64,000 bases of DNA from Anaeramoeba flamelloides (lineage: Eukaryota; Metamonada; Anaeramoebidae). The stretch is taken from NCBI GenBank assembly GCA_027625915.1, contig JANTQA010000023.1, positions 20,832,001 to 20,896,000 of the forward strand, read 5' to 3'. Positions 11,984 through 22,646 of the stretch are shown here, in pieces (the first letter of the stretch is position 1; each line of letters begins with the position of its first letter). The notes beneath the pieces are model-generated. The model was not told where the DNA came from, ran no database searches, and saw only the letters and a program-made list of their open reading frames with translations. A program made the translations under genes and the position numbers.

Positions 11984-12541
11984 TAAACTCTTTTTCTGTC
12001 AAAGGAGTTGAGTTTTATTGAAGAAATAAAACATACTCTATGATTTTAATACCAAATTTCTTCTCAAAATAAATTTTAAATATCTAAATTTCTTCATTTT
12101 TTATAATTTCGTAAATAATTTTGTCAAATGCTTTTTTTTCTTTTTTTTTGTTTGCTTTTTTCTTTTAAAAGTCACAATTTGAAAAATAAAAATGTTTGAA
12201 AACTCCAAATCAACATTAAGAAAATTAACAATTTGTAATTTCTTTTAAACTAAATACATTTAAAATTTTAAAAATATTATTGTCAACAAATTTGATGATT
12301 TCTAAAAGAAATTGAGTATATAGCAACAAACATTCCAATGAAAAGGATTCCATTAAAAATTTTTAATATCTTAATATTTTTAGAATTTTATATTTTGTTC
12401 AGCTTATTTCTTTTTTGAATATCAACTCTAATATGAATTTGATGATTTTTTTTATTTTTAAACAATCATATTTTGTTTGATTCTAAAAAATATAATTAAT
12501 TTTTTCTTTTCGATTGGTACCTTTGAGTGAAATGGCAATTA
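11984..12541 (+). mobile_element. Family C TIR element, copy 2
   Basis: Starts TAAACTCTTTTTCTGTCAAA and ends ...GTGAAATGGCAATTA; interior blocks 'gaaaactccaaatcaacatt' and 'tattgtcaacaa' match the other C copies. The right terminus is worn. Non-coding. Confidence 0.65.
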
Positions 12542-12913
12542 ATATTATATTTGGCTTTATTTATTATTTTAAAAAAGAAAAAAATTTTACAAACATATTA
12601 TTTTTGTTTGGGGTTGTTTTTACTAAAAAATGTAAATAAAAAAGAATTAAAAAAACGTAAACATTTTTCTGTAAAAAACTATTATTTATATTTAATTTCT
12701 AAATTTTCTTGTATTATAAATTATATCTTTTATATAAATAAAAAATATAGTTTACTTATTTTAAATATTCACTTTAATATATAGAATTTTAAAAAACAAT
12801 CAAAGAATTTGAAGAATAAAAATAAAAATAATAAAACAAGAATTATAAAAAAAAAATAAATAAAAAAAATGGCATAGATTCATATTCATGACCAAATGAA
12901 AATAAATAAGATA
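12542..12913. other. 3' flank of the G-alpha gene
   Basis: Downstream of the minus-strand G-alpha stop codon. It should contain that gene's 3' UTR and poly(A) signal; the A+T bias prevents picking one site. The plus-strand frame here is judged chance. Confidence 0.4.
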
Positions 12914-14297
12914 TTAAACATATCCCATATCTTTAGCTTGAGATTCTAAAATTGTATCTTTTATAGCAACAAAAACTTTACGAACATTTTCTGTATCTGT
13001 TGCGCAGGTAGTGTATGAATAAATTTGTTGGGATTCATTTTCAAGTCCCGAGGTATATTTGTTTTTTATATATTCAAGGGCATCCTCATAATCACAACCA
13101 CCTTCATAATCTTCAAAGCAGACATTAAGATCTACTTTTTTAATTTTTTCTCTGAACAAATCATCTTTATTAAAAAATAAAATGATTGAAGTTTCAGAAA
13201 ACCATCTTGAATTGCATATTTCATCAAAAAGTAATAAAGATTCTTTGATTCGGCTGACAGAGCTGTCTTCAAAGAGCTTTTGATCATATTCACTTAAAGA
13301 AGTGACAAATAGAACTGAAGTCACATCTTGAAAGCAATGTATCCATTTTCTTCTTTCATTTCTTTGACCACCTACATCCCAGAGTCTGAATTTCAAATTG
13401 TCATAAGAAAAACCAATATCAAAAATACCCGTTGTTCTGGTACGTGAATGGATAATATCTTCAACGGTTGGAATATATTCTGGGTCTAATATCCTTTCTG
13501 CACTATCAAGAAAGCTATAAATTAATAAATCATACAATGATACAACAAGTGGATAAGATTTTTTTGAAAAATGTAAATAGTATGGTAAGAAAATTCAAAT
13601 TCGTTCATATAAACTCTCTTTTAGTAAAAGAAGCCCAGTTTTATGAAGAAATAGAACATATTCTATGAGTTTAATTCATTATACTTCTTAAAATAAAATA
13701 TTTTATTTTATGATCAAAATCATTTTTTCTCATTTTTTAATTTTTTTTTTCTTTTTGTTTTCTTTTTATATTTTTCTTTTCGTTTTTTTCTTTTTGAAAA
13801 AAATTCAATTTGAAAAAAAATTGTTTGAAACACCAAATAAACATATGAAAATTAACTTTGTAATTTCTTCAAAAATTCATACAAATTTACAAGTAAAAAA
13901 TCTTATTGTCAACAATTTTAATTTTCTAAAGAAATTTTGAAATTTTGCAGGAAGATATTCCAATGAAGGTTGCCACAAAAATTTATTTAAAATTTTATTT
14001 TTTTTGAATATTTAATAGTTTTTCCAATTATTTTTTTCATGAATATTAACTCTAATCAGGAAGTATATTTTTTTCTCTTAATTCTAAACAATGGTATGTT
14101 AATTGATTCTTCAAAAAAAAAGTGAATTTTTCATTTTTGGTTGATTCCTTAGATCAAAATGGAGTTTAGTTGACTAAAAAATATTTATATCAATAAATAC
14201 ATTTATAGAAAACTGATCAAGTGAATAAAAAAAACAACACTAATATGATTAATAATAATATAAGGGTTACTTGCGAGTGGGCATTATTTCTCTCAAT

Positions 14298-14334
<37 letters not shown>

Positions 14335-17170
14335 AATTACTAAAATAGAAATGCTTGGAATAAACTCAAATGGGAAAATGATATGTGTTGTAGTTCTTTT
14401 AGATTTGTTGGAGAAACAATAATGAGCCAGGGTTTAAAGTGTTCAACAATAATTCAAATGTTGAAGATGCCGGAATCCTTGAACCACATTATTTTTAATT
14501 GTTTATCATTTTTCTCAAAAAGTTTCAAAATCTACCAAGATGTAAACTTAAATTGAAAAAATTAGTGATAGTTAGAAGAAAATTTAAAGTATATCAAAAT
14601 TTCATTGTATTTATTCAAATAAATTTGTAAAAAAATAATAATTATTCAATTTTCTTTTTCATTAATTTTTAAACTCTGATCCCACTATTTACATTTACAG
14701 ACGTTAACCAAAGTAAAAAAATTCTTTCTATTTCGAGGAAAAACTGTACTCGAACTACTGTTATTATCCCATTAATACAATAAAATTGTTATTTCAAGTA
14801 ACAAAATATTTTTCTGTGACAATAGTAGAAAATAAAACAAAAACCTTTATTTACAAAGTATAAGAAATTACAATTTTTGGTTTTTAATTCAACTATTTCT
14901 TATTGGAATAATATTCTTTGGTTTTGGGAAATTTAATTCAAGAATTGTTCTATAAAAACTTTAATAATTTTGAGTTACAGATACCTGATCTTGGAAAGTT
15001 TTCAAGTTAATTACTTTTCTATTTTCCTAAATATACACACACAAAGAAGGTAACAATCAATTTGTTGGATTGTTTGGAATTTAACGATAGAGAATATTAT
15101 TGAATTTTGATATCAAAAATTAAAAATTTTTTTGACGATAATAAAAAAAAAAAAAAAAAAATTTATATGTACTGAACAAAATCATAGAAAATATTGATCA
15201 TTTTTTATGGGTATGTCCATCCTATGAAAAAGATCGAATAATATTTCAAAACTTATAATAAGAAATAAATTATAATGAATTATTTTCAAACTAATAATAG
15301 TTTAAAATTATTTTCCCAAAATATATGGATCAAAATAATCCGTACCCAACTACGTTAATACATGTTTCAAAATATAATCCTGGTGCGATTTTTTCTTTTT
15401 GTTCCCATTTAACATCCAATTCTATCCCCAAGTTGTATACATAAGTTAAAATCAATTTTGAAAGTAAACTCCTTTATGTTTAAAGTAAATTTTATAATAT
15501 ATATGCAATTTGTTCAAAACTTTTTCTTAATTTTCTCAGATTTTTGAAATTTTTTGTTTTATTTGAAGAAAATTAGTATCAAAAATTTTCTCTATTATTT
15601 GAGATAAATTTAACAATTGGATCCTTCATTTTTAGAATGTCTTTTTAAATAAAAGAACTCTAAGAGACCAATACTTTATTTACTTCAGATTCATTGTTTA
15701 TTTTTTTCCTTCAAAGTATAGGTCTTCTAGATATAAAAAAACACACTTTTTATTTTTAAACGCAGATAAAACTTTTCTTCTACACCTCTTATTTGGGCAA
15801 CAGTAATAATCGTGAAATGGATGATTAACCACTTATTTCTCTGAAAGAGAATTTAAGTAAAAGCTCAACTATAGTTAATTTACACTTCTTCAATACAGTC
15901 AGTTCGGCTTTTAAGAAACAAACTTTCAATTAAATCCAAAGCACAAAAAAAATCTCAAATAAAGGTACAAAATTCAGAATTAGCGAAAAATAATTTGGTA
16001 AAAAAAAAATTCAAAAAAATGTGCTTTAATTTGAGATTTTTTCTTCCTTAAATTTCGTTGCTATTGTGACTTAAAAGTGGAACTGGCAGTAAGAATAAAA
16101 AATTTTTTTCTTGACACTTCATACGAAAAACCAAAAGTGAAAAAACATCCAAGTTCTTTAAAGACAAATTTCTGTAAATAGGAAAAAAAAAAGAGAACAA
16201 ATTTTCATTCTCTTTCCAATTAAAAAAAAATCTTTAAAATACCTGAGGAATGCAGACATTTTTTAACGTGTGGTATTTGTAATATTTGGGATTGTTTTAA
16301 GAATTTGAATTCAAAATTATAATAAAGAAAAAATTACAAATAAAAAAAATTTTTTATCAAAATTGATTGAAAATTTTAAACAATTCAGATCCAACCAAAA
16401 GTCAAAATTAATTTTGTGATCATGTGTTGGCTTGTTCTTCGTGGGGTCTTTGAAATCAAAAGAATGATCATTAAAATTTGACAAAAATAAATTAAATAAA
16501 AATTACAAGAAAAAGAATTCTTCAAACTAAAATAAACAATATCTTGATTTGCTGAAAGTAAAGCAAACGAAGAAAAGCCAAGAAAAAGAGTACACTTACA
16601 TTTTAGCACAATCTATAAGATGGAATTCGCTTTGTCTTTCATAAGCACTTTGTATTCCTTTGTCGCCCCAGACCTTTTGAACCTTCTCTAGATCGTTTTC
16701 ATTCAAGATGTAGGTAGTAGGATTAAGTTTTGACAATTCAGTCGCAATTTTCTTATTTTCTTCGTTAAGTTCGAGATCAAACTGTGTTGAAGCTTCGATA
16801 AGCGACTGAATGGAATCCAAAATGTTCCCATAAATAACTTCTTTAAATTTTTCGCGGTCTTTCTTATTTTTGTAAGCATCGTTATGAATCAGGTTGATTT
16901 GTTTTAAGAAGGTTGACTTGCCGCTTTCACCAGGACCTATTTTTGTTTATAATATTCGTTAATTTGTCCGAAAAGTTAAAGGTTTCAGATCGTTACATTT
17001 TATAAAAGAGGAATATTTTTTGGGTAAAGTATTCAAAAATCGGGTTATGTACCTAAAAGTAGAAGCTTAAGTTCATTGTCTGTGTTCATGAAATCGTCAC
17101 GAAGCATTTTATCGATCATAACATTTTTCTCATTCAAAGTGTTTTTTGGTTTGCTTGTTAAACAGCCCAT
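12914..17170 (-). CDS. Heterotrimeric G-protein alpha subunit (3 exons)
   Basis: GTPase that relays receptor signals at the membrane. Exons 17170-17053, 16936-16600 and 13514-12914 join in phase (118+337+601 nt) to 351 aa, the usual G-alpha length. Introns are 116 nt and 3085 nt, both GT-AG. The start gives MGCLTS, fitting N-myristoylation at Gly2 and palmitoylation at Cys3. P-loop residues 40-48 read GPGESGKST, with Pro where most family members have Ala. Switch I RTRTTGI holds the catalytic Arg (176 or 178 by alignment) and Mg-binding Thr179. DVGGQR (198-203) keeps the catalytic Gln202. NKDD (267-270) and TCATDTEN near 322 bind guanine. The helical domain lies in exon 2. The C-terminus DMGYV lacks the Cys used by pertussis toxin. 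Exon 2 ends at AT|gtaagt and exon 3 opens with C, giving ...CAK-IFLDSAERI, a typical family sequence. Subclass not assignable by eye. Confidence 0.96.
13610..14167 (+). mobile_element. Family C TIR element, copy 3 (in G-alpha intron 2)
   Basis: TA-flanked; starts TAAACTCTCTTTTAGTAAAA and ends ...AAAATGGAGTTTA. Shares the 'agcccagttttat' and 'gaacatattctatgagttta' blocks. It lies ~100 bases inside the intron from exon 3, antisense to the host gene. Confidence 0.7.
14299..14330. repeat. (AT)n microsatellite
   Basis: About 14 AT dinucleotides in a row inside G-alpha intron 2. Confidence 0.9.
14400..14570 (+). mobile_element. Possible degenerate SINE copy
   Basis: 'gaaccacattatttttaatt', 'gtttatcatttttctcaaa' and 'accaagatgtaa' line up with the sense strand of the SINE at 25263-25643, and an upstream GAGAAACAATAATGAGCCAG may be a worn head. 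Only ~150 bases align and no target duplication was found. Confidence 0.3.
15170..15895 (+). mobile_element. LINE 3' fragment with an internal insertion
   Basis: Plus-strand reading ENIDHFLWVCPSYEKDRIIF matches the LINE C-terminal zinc-knuckle block, and the last part (~15797-15895, 'aataatcgtgaaatgg...tttacacttcttcaata') matches the LINE 3' end at 35995-36105. Between them ~470 unrelated bases start CCCAAAATA and end TTATTTGGG, suggesting a TIR insertion. Degenerate, inside G-alpha intron 2. Confidence 0.55.
15980..16160. repeat. Dispersed repeat pair with 45840-46000
   Basis: Shared landmarks 'aaaaatgtgctt', 'cctaaatttc' / 'cttaaatttcg' and 'cttaaaagtg.aa.tg..' in the same order. Inside G-alpha intron 2. 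Family unknown. Confidence 0.35.
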
Positions 17171-20100
17171 TTGTTTTTAAACAGTTTTAACTTTAAAATT
17201 TCAAAAAGGCGAAATTAAAAAAAAATAAAAAAGAGAATTTTTCACAAATTTTTTTTCACTTATCAAAAATTTTGAAGAAACTTTGTTAATCAAAGAATGT
17301 TATTGAAGAAAAAACAATATCTAGAAAAGTTTCTTGTTTTTTAAGAATTTAACATTTGAAAATTCCTTAATTAATTTTCTCAAAAAAAAATTATTTATCA
17401 AATGTTTGAAAAAGCGAACATTTCCAAGAAGAAGTCTAGTCACGCCAAACAACATACATTTACCAAAATTTTCTTTTTTTGTTAAATAGCTACTTTGCTA
17501 ATTTACATATTCCAACAATCTGAAACCAATTTGATTGATGAGAAGAATTGGATTTATGATCAATACCTCAAATTAGGTTTTTGTTTCAAAAGTTGTTTTT
17601 TACGTAAACGATTCAATTTTATTTGATAAATAAATTGCAAAAAGGGGTATTATTTTGAGGTGGTGTGTTGTGAAATGAAATGACAAACAAAAAACGATTC
17701 GATTTTAAATAATTTTTTCGAATTTTTTCAAAAAAAAGGGTTTATTTTTTGATAAAAAATTCAACAGTTATGATGAGACGTTAGTGACTTATCTTTCCTT
17801 TTTCGATTCTTAGATACTAAAAAGGTATTCGTAATTTTTTTTTATTACTGTTACTAAAAAATTATGTGTAAAATCTGGTTTGGAAACAAAAGTTGTGTTT
17901 CTTTTTGATTGGAAAGTTTTAAATTGAACGATCAAAGAAAACCAGAGTAAACCATAAGCAAAGGTTGTAGCTAAATATGAACTTGGTTTCTTCAAGTTCT
18001 ATTATTCAAACAGAAATTCTACAAATGTAAGATAAAAGGGGAAATTTTTCAAAAAAAAACATCATATTATTTTTCCAAAAAAGTTTTTACCATTCAAAAA
18101 AACAATCAAAAAAATTAAGAAAAATTTATCCAATATTCGCAAAGATTTGAACAATTTAAATTCCTAATTTAAAATAGACTTAAAACATCAAGTAGTTTCT
18201 GTTCAAATTGGTTTATACGTCGTTATACTCGTTAATAGTGAATTGAAAGTTGTATTTTAACAAGAAGAAATAAAAGACTTTTTTATCAGAAAGACGATGT
18301 TGTGATCTGAACTCAGACAATTTTGAGTCTGATGGTGATTATTTATCCTTACAATTATTTGTCAGGTATCAAGCTTTTTTACAAAAGTTAAATATGAGTG
18401 TAAGCAAAAAGTTAAAATCATAAAGTAAATCACTTTATACAACAAATTTTTACTGATTAACGTGAATTGTATCTTCAAAAAAGAGTTAATTTGAAACTTT
18501 GTCATGACTGTAAAATAAATACAATATTATTTCCATTCAACTTTCTCAAATTATTTTTCACAAGATACTACTACTCTCAAAATAATATGTAATTTAAAGT
18601 TTGATTACTATTTCACTCATAAATTGTGTGTTTCTTTTTTTATAGAAGAACTTTTACACATGAGTCGATCAAACAAAACTGACAAAAAACAATAAGATAG
18701 TCACGGACTAATTTCTTAAAGTTCTATTATTAAAAAGAAATTCAAAAGATTCAAATTTGGAAATTATTCTCAAAAAATAGAGTTAATTGTTGAATAAATT
18801 TTGGAAAAAAAATTAAAATTTGAACTTTTTTTTAAATTTCGACAATTGACTATTAACATGAGTTATTTTTTATAACAACTTTTCAAAAAAATACCTCAAA
18901 TTTAACTTTGAAATTTGTTTATTAAATGAAAACCTTTAAAAAAATTTGACAGAAAAATTCCATTAAAACTGATACAGATTAAAGTTAACAATTTTTTTTG
19001 GTAATTTGCTTTTTGTACAAAAATCAATATTTTTTTTTATATTGAGGAAGTGTAAAGTACACTCTAGTTACACTTATACTTAATTTTCCTCAAAGGTAAT
19101 TTATACGATAAATTTATTGATTTCATGATTATTAATTAATGAAAATAATTTCAAACTAAATTTAAGCTTAATTTCAAAAATAGGGGCAAATTTTTGATTG
19201 CAAAAAAATTGTAATTTCTCATTTAGTGAATACCAAAACTCAACCCAGAAAAATCAGAACTTAAAACTAAAAAATAACTGTCTAAAACACCCTTTTCTGT
19301 TTTAATTATTATTTCTAATAAAAGAATAGAGAAAAGAAACCCATTAGAAAAAAAATAAATCTGACCCTATTTTTTGAAATGATTTTTCATCTTAAAATTA
19401 TCCATTTAAGATTCACCATTGCTTCCAAGAACCTTTTGAAACAACTTTCCATCAGAGTTATCAGATTTTTACTATTTACCCATTTGGTATCAACCCAAAC
19501 TTTCCTTGATACCTTTTTCAAGATAAAAAGAATCTCAACAAAAGAAAGAAAAAGAAAAAGAAAAAGAAAAGAAAGTGAAAACAAAACCAATTTTTTGAAT
19601 GTACAACAAAGAACTCAAAGATAAAATGAATACGATCACATTCATCACATGTCTCCAAATGAAAGAGAAAAGAAGATCTTATTTGATCTTGCTATTTCTT
19701 CACTTTTCAAGGAACCATTGTAACTCATTAAAGCAAATTTGGTTGATACTTGTTTTCGAAGCAAACACTTCTTGGGTGTTTTACTTTCTTTGAATTTTAC
19801 AATCCCTTTCTCCAATGCTAATTAATCTCATCTCTTGAATATTAACGGTTTTCAAAAATGTTCTTGTTCATTCAACATAAAAATAACAATATGGAATCAT
19901 TTTGAAAGAAAAATTGCAAAAAAATGAATTCAACTTTGGGAAATTTTCATTAAAAGAAGATTGTTTCTTGATATTAAATATTCAATAATGACTTTTAAAA
20001 GATATTGGGTTCAGAATGTTTGGTTAAAACAACACACATACAAATAATTTAGAAAATACTAATGATGACCCTATTTTTGAAATTTAGCTTAGTTTAAAAT

Positions 20101-20210
20101 TAATTAATGATGATTTATTTCTTTTAATTTGTTGAAAAATTAATCTACCATTTTCAAAGTAAAAACGTACCCTTAAAAAATGATCAATATTTTCTATTAT
20201 TTACTTCTGT
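17171..20210. other. Intergenic between G-alpha and Rab3GAP, two coding-like patches
   Basis: Mostly A+T-rich and featureless. Two patches have more G+C and less homopolymer than their surroundings. At 17810-17990 (minus) there is an open frame, YLATTFAYGLLWFSLIV-like and membrane-flavoured, without an ATG. At 19420-19800 (minus) open frames flank a long pyrimidine tract. Neither matches a family I recognise. They could be isolated exons, relics, or chance. Confidence 0.3.
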
Positions 20211-20214
20211 TCAA

Positions 20215-20350
20215 ATTTTAAAGATACAGTAAAAACTTTATTGGGATTGTTATTGATATCATCAAAATATCTATTTAAGCAATTTGTAAATGTCTTGAAT
20301 TTTAGAATTGTTGAACTTGATGGATAACTTAAATATTTTTTAGTTCTAAT
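20215..20350 (-). mobile_element. LINE fragment
   Basis: Minus-strand reading includes TILKFKTFTNCLNRY, matching TILKFRNFTNCLNRY in the LINE C-terminal ORF at 31357-32238. Short and interrupted. Confidence 0.6.
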
Positions 20351-20662
20351 AAAATAGTTTAGATTTTTGGATACTGGTGTTGGAATTAAAAAAAGATACT
20401 ATTTCACTTGAGTTTCTTATTTTTTCATTCAAAATTCGTACACATCATTTTTAGGAAACTATTTTTTACAAAGTTTACTAATATTAACATAAAAAAAAGA
20501 ACCAAATGAAAAATAGTAAAAATAATTTATAATTTACGTCTAGAAATATCTTATTAAAAAAAATCAGAAAATAAAAGACTGTAAAAAGATATGGAAATTT
20601 TTTCGCATTTATTATTCAAATATCACCATTGTGTTATATTTTTGTGGTTTGTCATCAAACGT

Positions 20663-20850
20663 TCCAAAGTACCATAAAGTACCATCAATTGTCAAGATTT
20701 TAGAATTTTTGAAATTAAAAAATTAATTTCAAAAATATTCTTTTTATTTCTCAAATTTAAAAAAAACCTAATGGTGGTTTTCCAGAATTCAAAAGAATAG
20801 AGAGAATTCTAAGATTTCACACAATTCTTTCAAATTCAGGAAAAGTTCAG
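20663..20850. repeat. GTACC/GGCACT motif plus EcoRI-type hairpin
   Basis: Two AAAGTACCAT units at 20667-20690 (worn inverse of the GGCACTTTACG motif) are followed at 20780-20850 by the hairpin ttttccagaattcaaaagaa ... attctttcaaattcaggaaaa. Same hairpin at 35592, 38083 and 38197. Confidence 0.5.
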
Positions 20851-21869
20851 GATAGTTTTTTTCGTAACAGTCTGCTTCTCTGTAATACCTATTGATTATT
20901 TAAATAAATAGAAAACTAACCACATCTACCCCACTGGTTTTAATTCAGCAACACATTGCATTTATTTTTTATTATTTCAATTTTTAGTTCGATTAAATTT
21001 TTTAAATTCGGGCTGGTGTTATTATTTATATCTTGATTAAATTTTATTAATTTTACTCAAAAAGAAAATGATGATTTTTTTAATTTATTTTTGAATTTTA
21101 ATTTTTTCTTAATGTACTGAAATTATCATATTTTCCATTTTAAATTTTTAATTGTATACAAGAATTGTATAACTTCTAAACATTTTCCATAACCAATAAT
21201 ACATTGTTTAATCCAACTTTATTTATTTAAAGTTATTATTTCATAATTATTTGTTGACAACCCATACAGAGACTAAATTTTATAAAAATTGAGAAAATTA
21301 CCCAAAATCTAGATCAAATTACTTTCATAATTTAAAATTGACTTAAAAATATAAAAATTTTACCTTCAAAATTGATTTGAACTTAGTTATACTTTTATAG
21401 TGTGAATTGGATATTGTCTTGGAACAAGACGAGGTAAAAAAAGGTTTTTCTTATGAAACAAAGCTTATATGCCCTTTGAATACATTACTTTGATTCCTTT
21501 AGTTATATTTCAAACCAGAAAAGTTGAATTTCTGTGATATATTTTGTTTTCCTCTTTCTAGGATTTTGGGATTTATTTATTTATTCCTATTTGAGGAAAT
21601 TTTTTTTTTGATTTTTTTTTTATTTTGAAAATGTTGGTGCGAATATGAATAAGATTGTCAGTAAAAATAATTTTTAAAATAACTGTGCACCCTCAAAGAT
21701 ATCAATTCAATTCAATTGCTATCCTCTCATTTTGATTTGAAGAAATATGATATAATTATTATAGAAATACTGAGATTTAAAATTTATTTGAGATAAAATA
21801 TCAGTTGGTTATCTTAATTTAATTCTGGAAAATCTGTTTTTCATTTATGAAAAGTAGTTCATCCAATAA
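20851..21869. other. Intergenic, nothing recognised
   Basis: No feature supported. Confidence 0.4.
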
Positions 21870-22100
21870 TAAATATTAAAAAAGTACGAAATAAAAGATG
21901 GAATCACAATGTAAATTATATTTCAAAATTTTTGGCTCACTTCATAATGTTTATCGAAGTTGTTTTGAGAGTTTATCCACAATTCTTATCAAAAAAATTT
22001 TCAATTTTAAAAGTCCTCAATTAGTATTATTAAAATTCCAAGGTAAGATTATTTTGGTTTTTATTGATAGAATTTATATCAATAATTGGAAAAAAAATAT
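21870..22100 (+). repeat. Dispersed repeat pair with 45165-45330
   Basis: Shares 'aaaaaagtac.aaataaa.gatggaatcacaatg' (split here by the differing bases) and the following ~130 bases in the same order. An open frame begins at the shared ATG region but its residues are not conserved between copies, so it is probably non-coding. Confidence 0.5.
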
Positions 22101-22646
22101 TTTCCAAAATCACAAATTTAAAATTGTGATCATTAGTAAAAAATCTAAAAATTGATTGTTCTTAAATATTTTTACAATATTTTTTATTCACATATGAACA
22201 ATAGATCACTTGTATCTTTAACCCAAAATTACAACTTACTTTATGATTGACAAATCTATGGCGACTTGAAACCCCTTTATAGAACATTGTGAAAAAATCC
22301 CTATCTTCTTGATCTGATATCTTGATAATTATGTGTTAAATTTGAAATGAAAAAAAAATAAAAAATCACTTTGAAAGTGTATTAAATCGTCAAAATTGGT
22401 GTAAAACTGGTTTTTTTTTTGAAAAATACAGAAATTAACTTTTTATCGAGTAGTAAAAATAAACTTGGACTTTTTAATTTTAAACACCCAAGGTGACTGC
22501 CATCAATTAATAAAGGAAAAAATAGAGATTTTTAATATTAAAAATTATGTACTTTCTTTATTATTATTTTTCTATAAGCTAATAATTATTTTCTTCTTGG
22601 TTAGTATAGACAAGAAAAACCATTTTACAATAAAAAATAATATTTA

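Noticed and set aside
14299-14330. Thought of as a possible recombination hotspot or terminator
   Set aside because: It is a plain AT microsatellite; nothing else supports a function.
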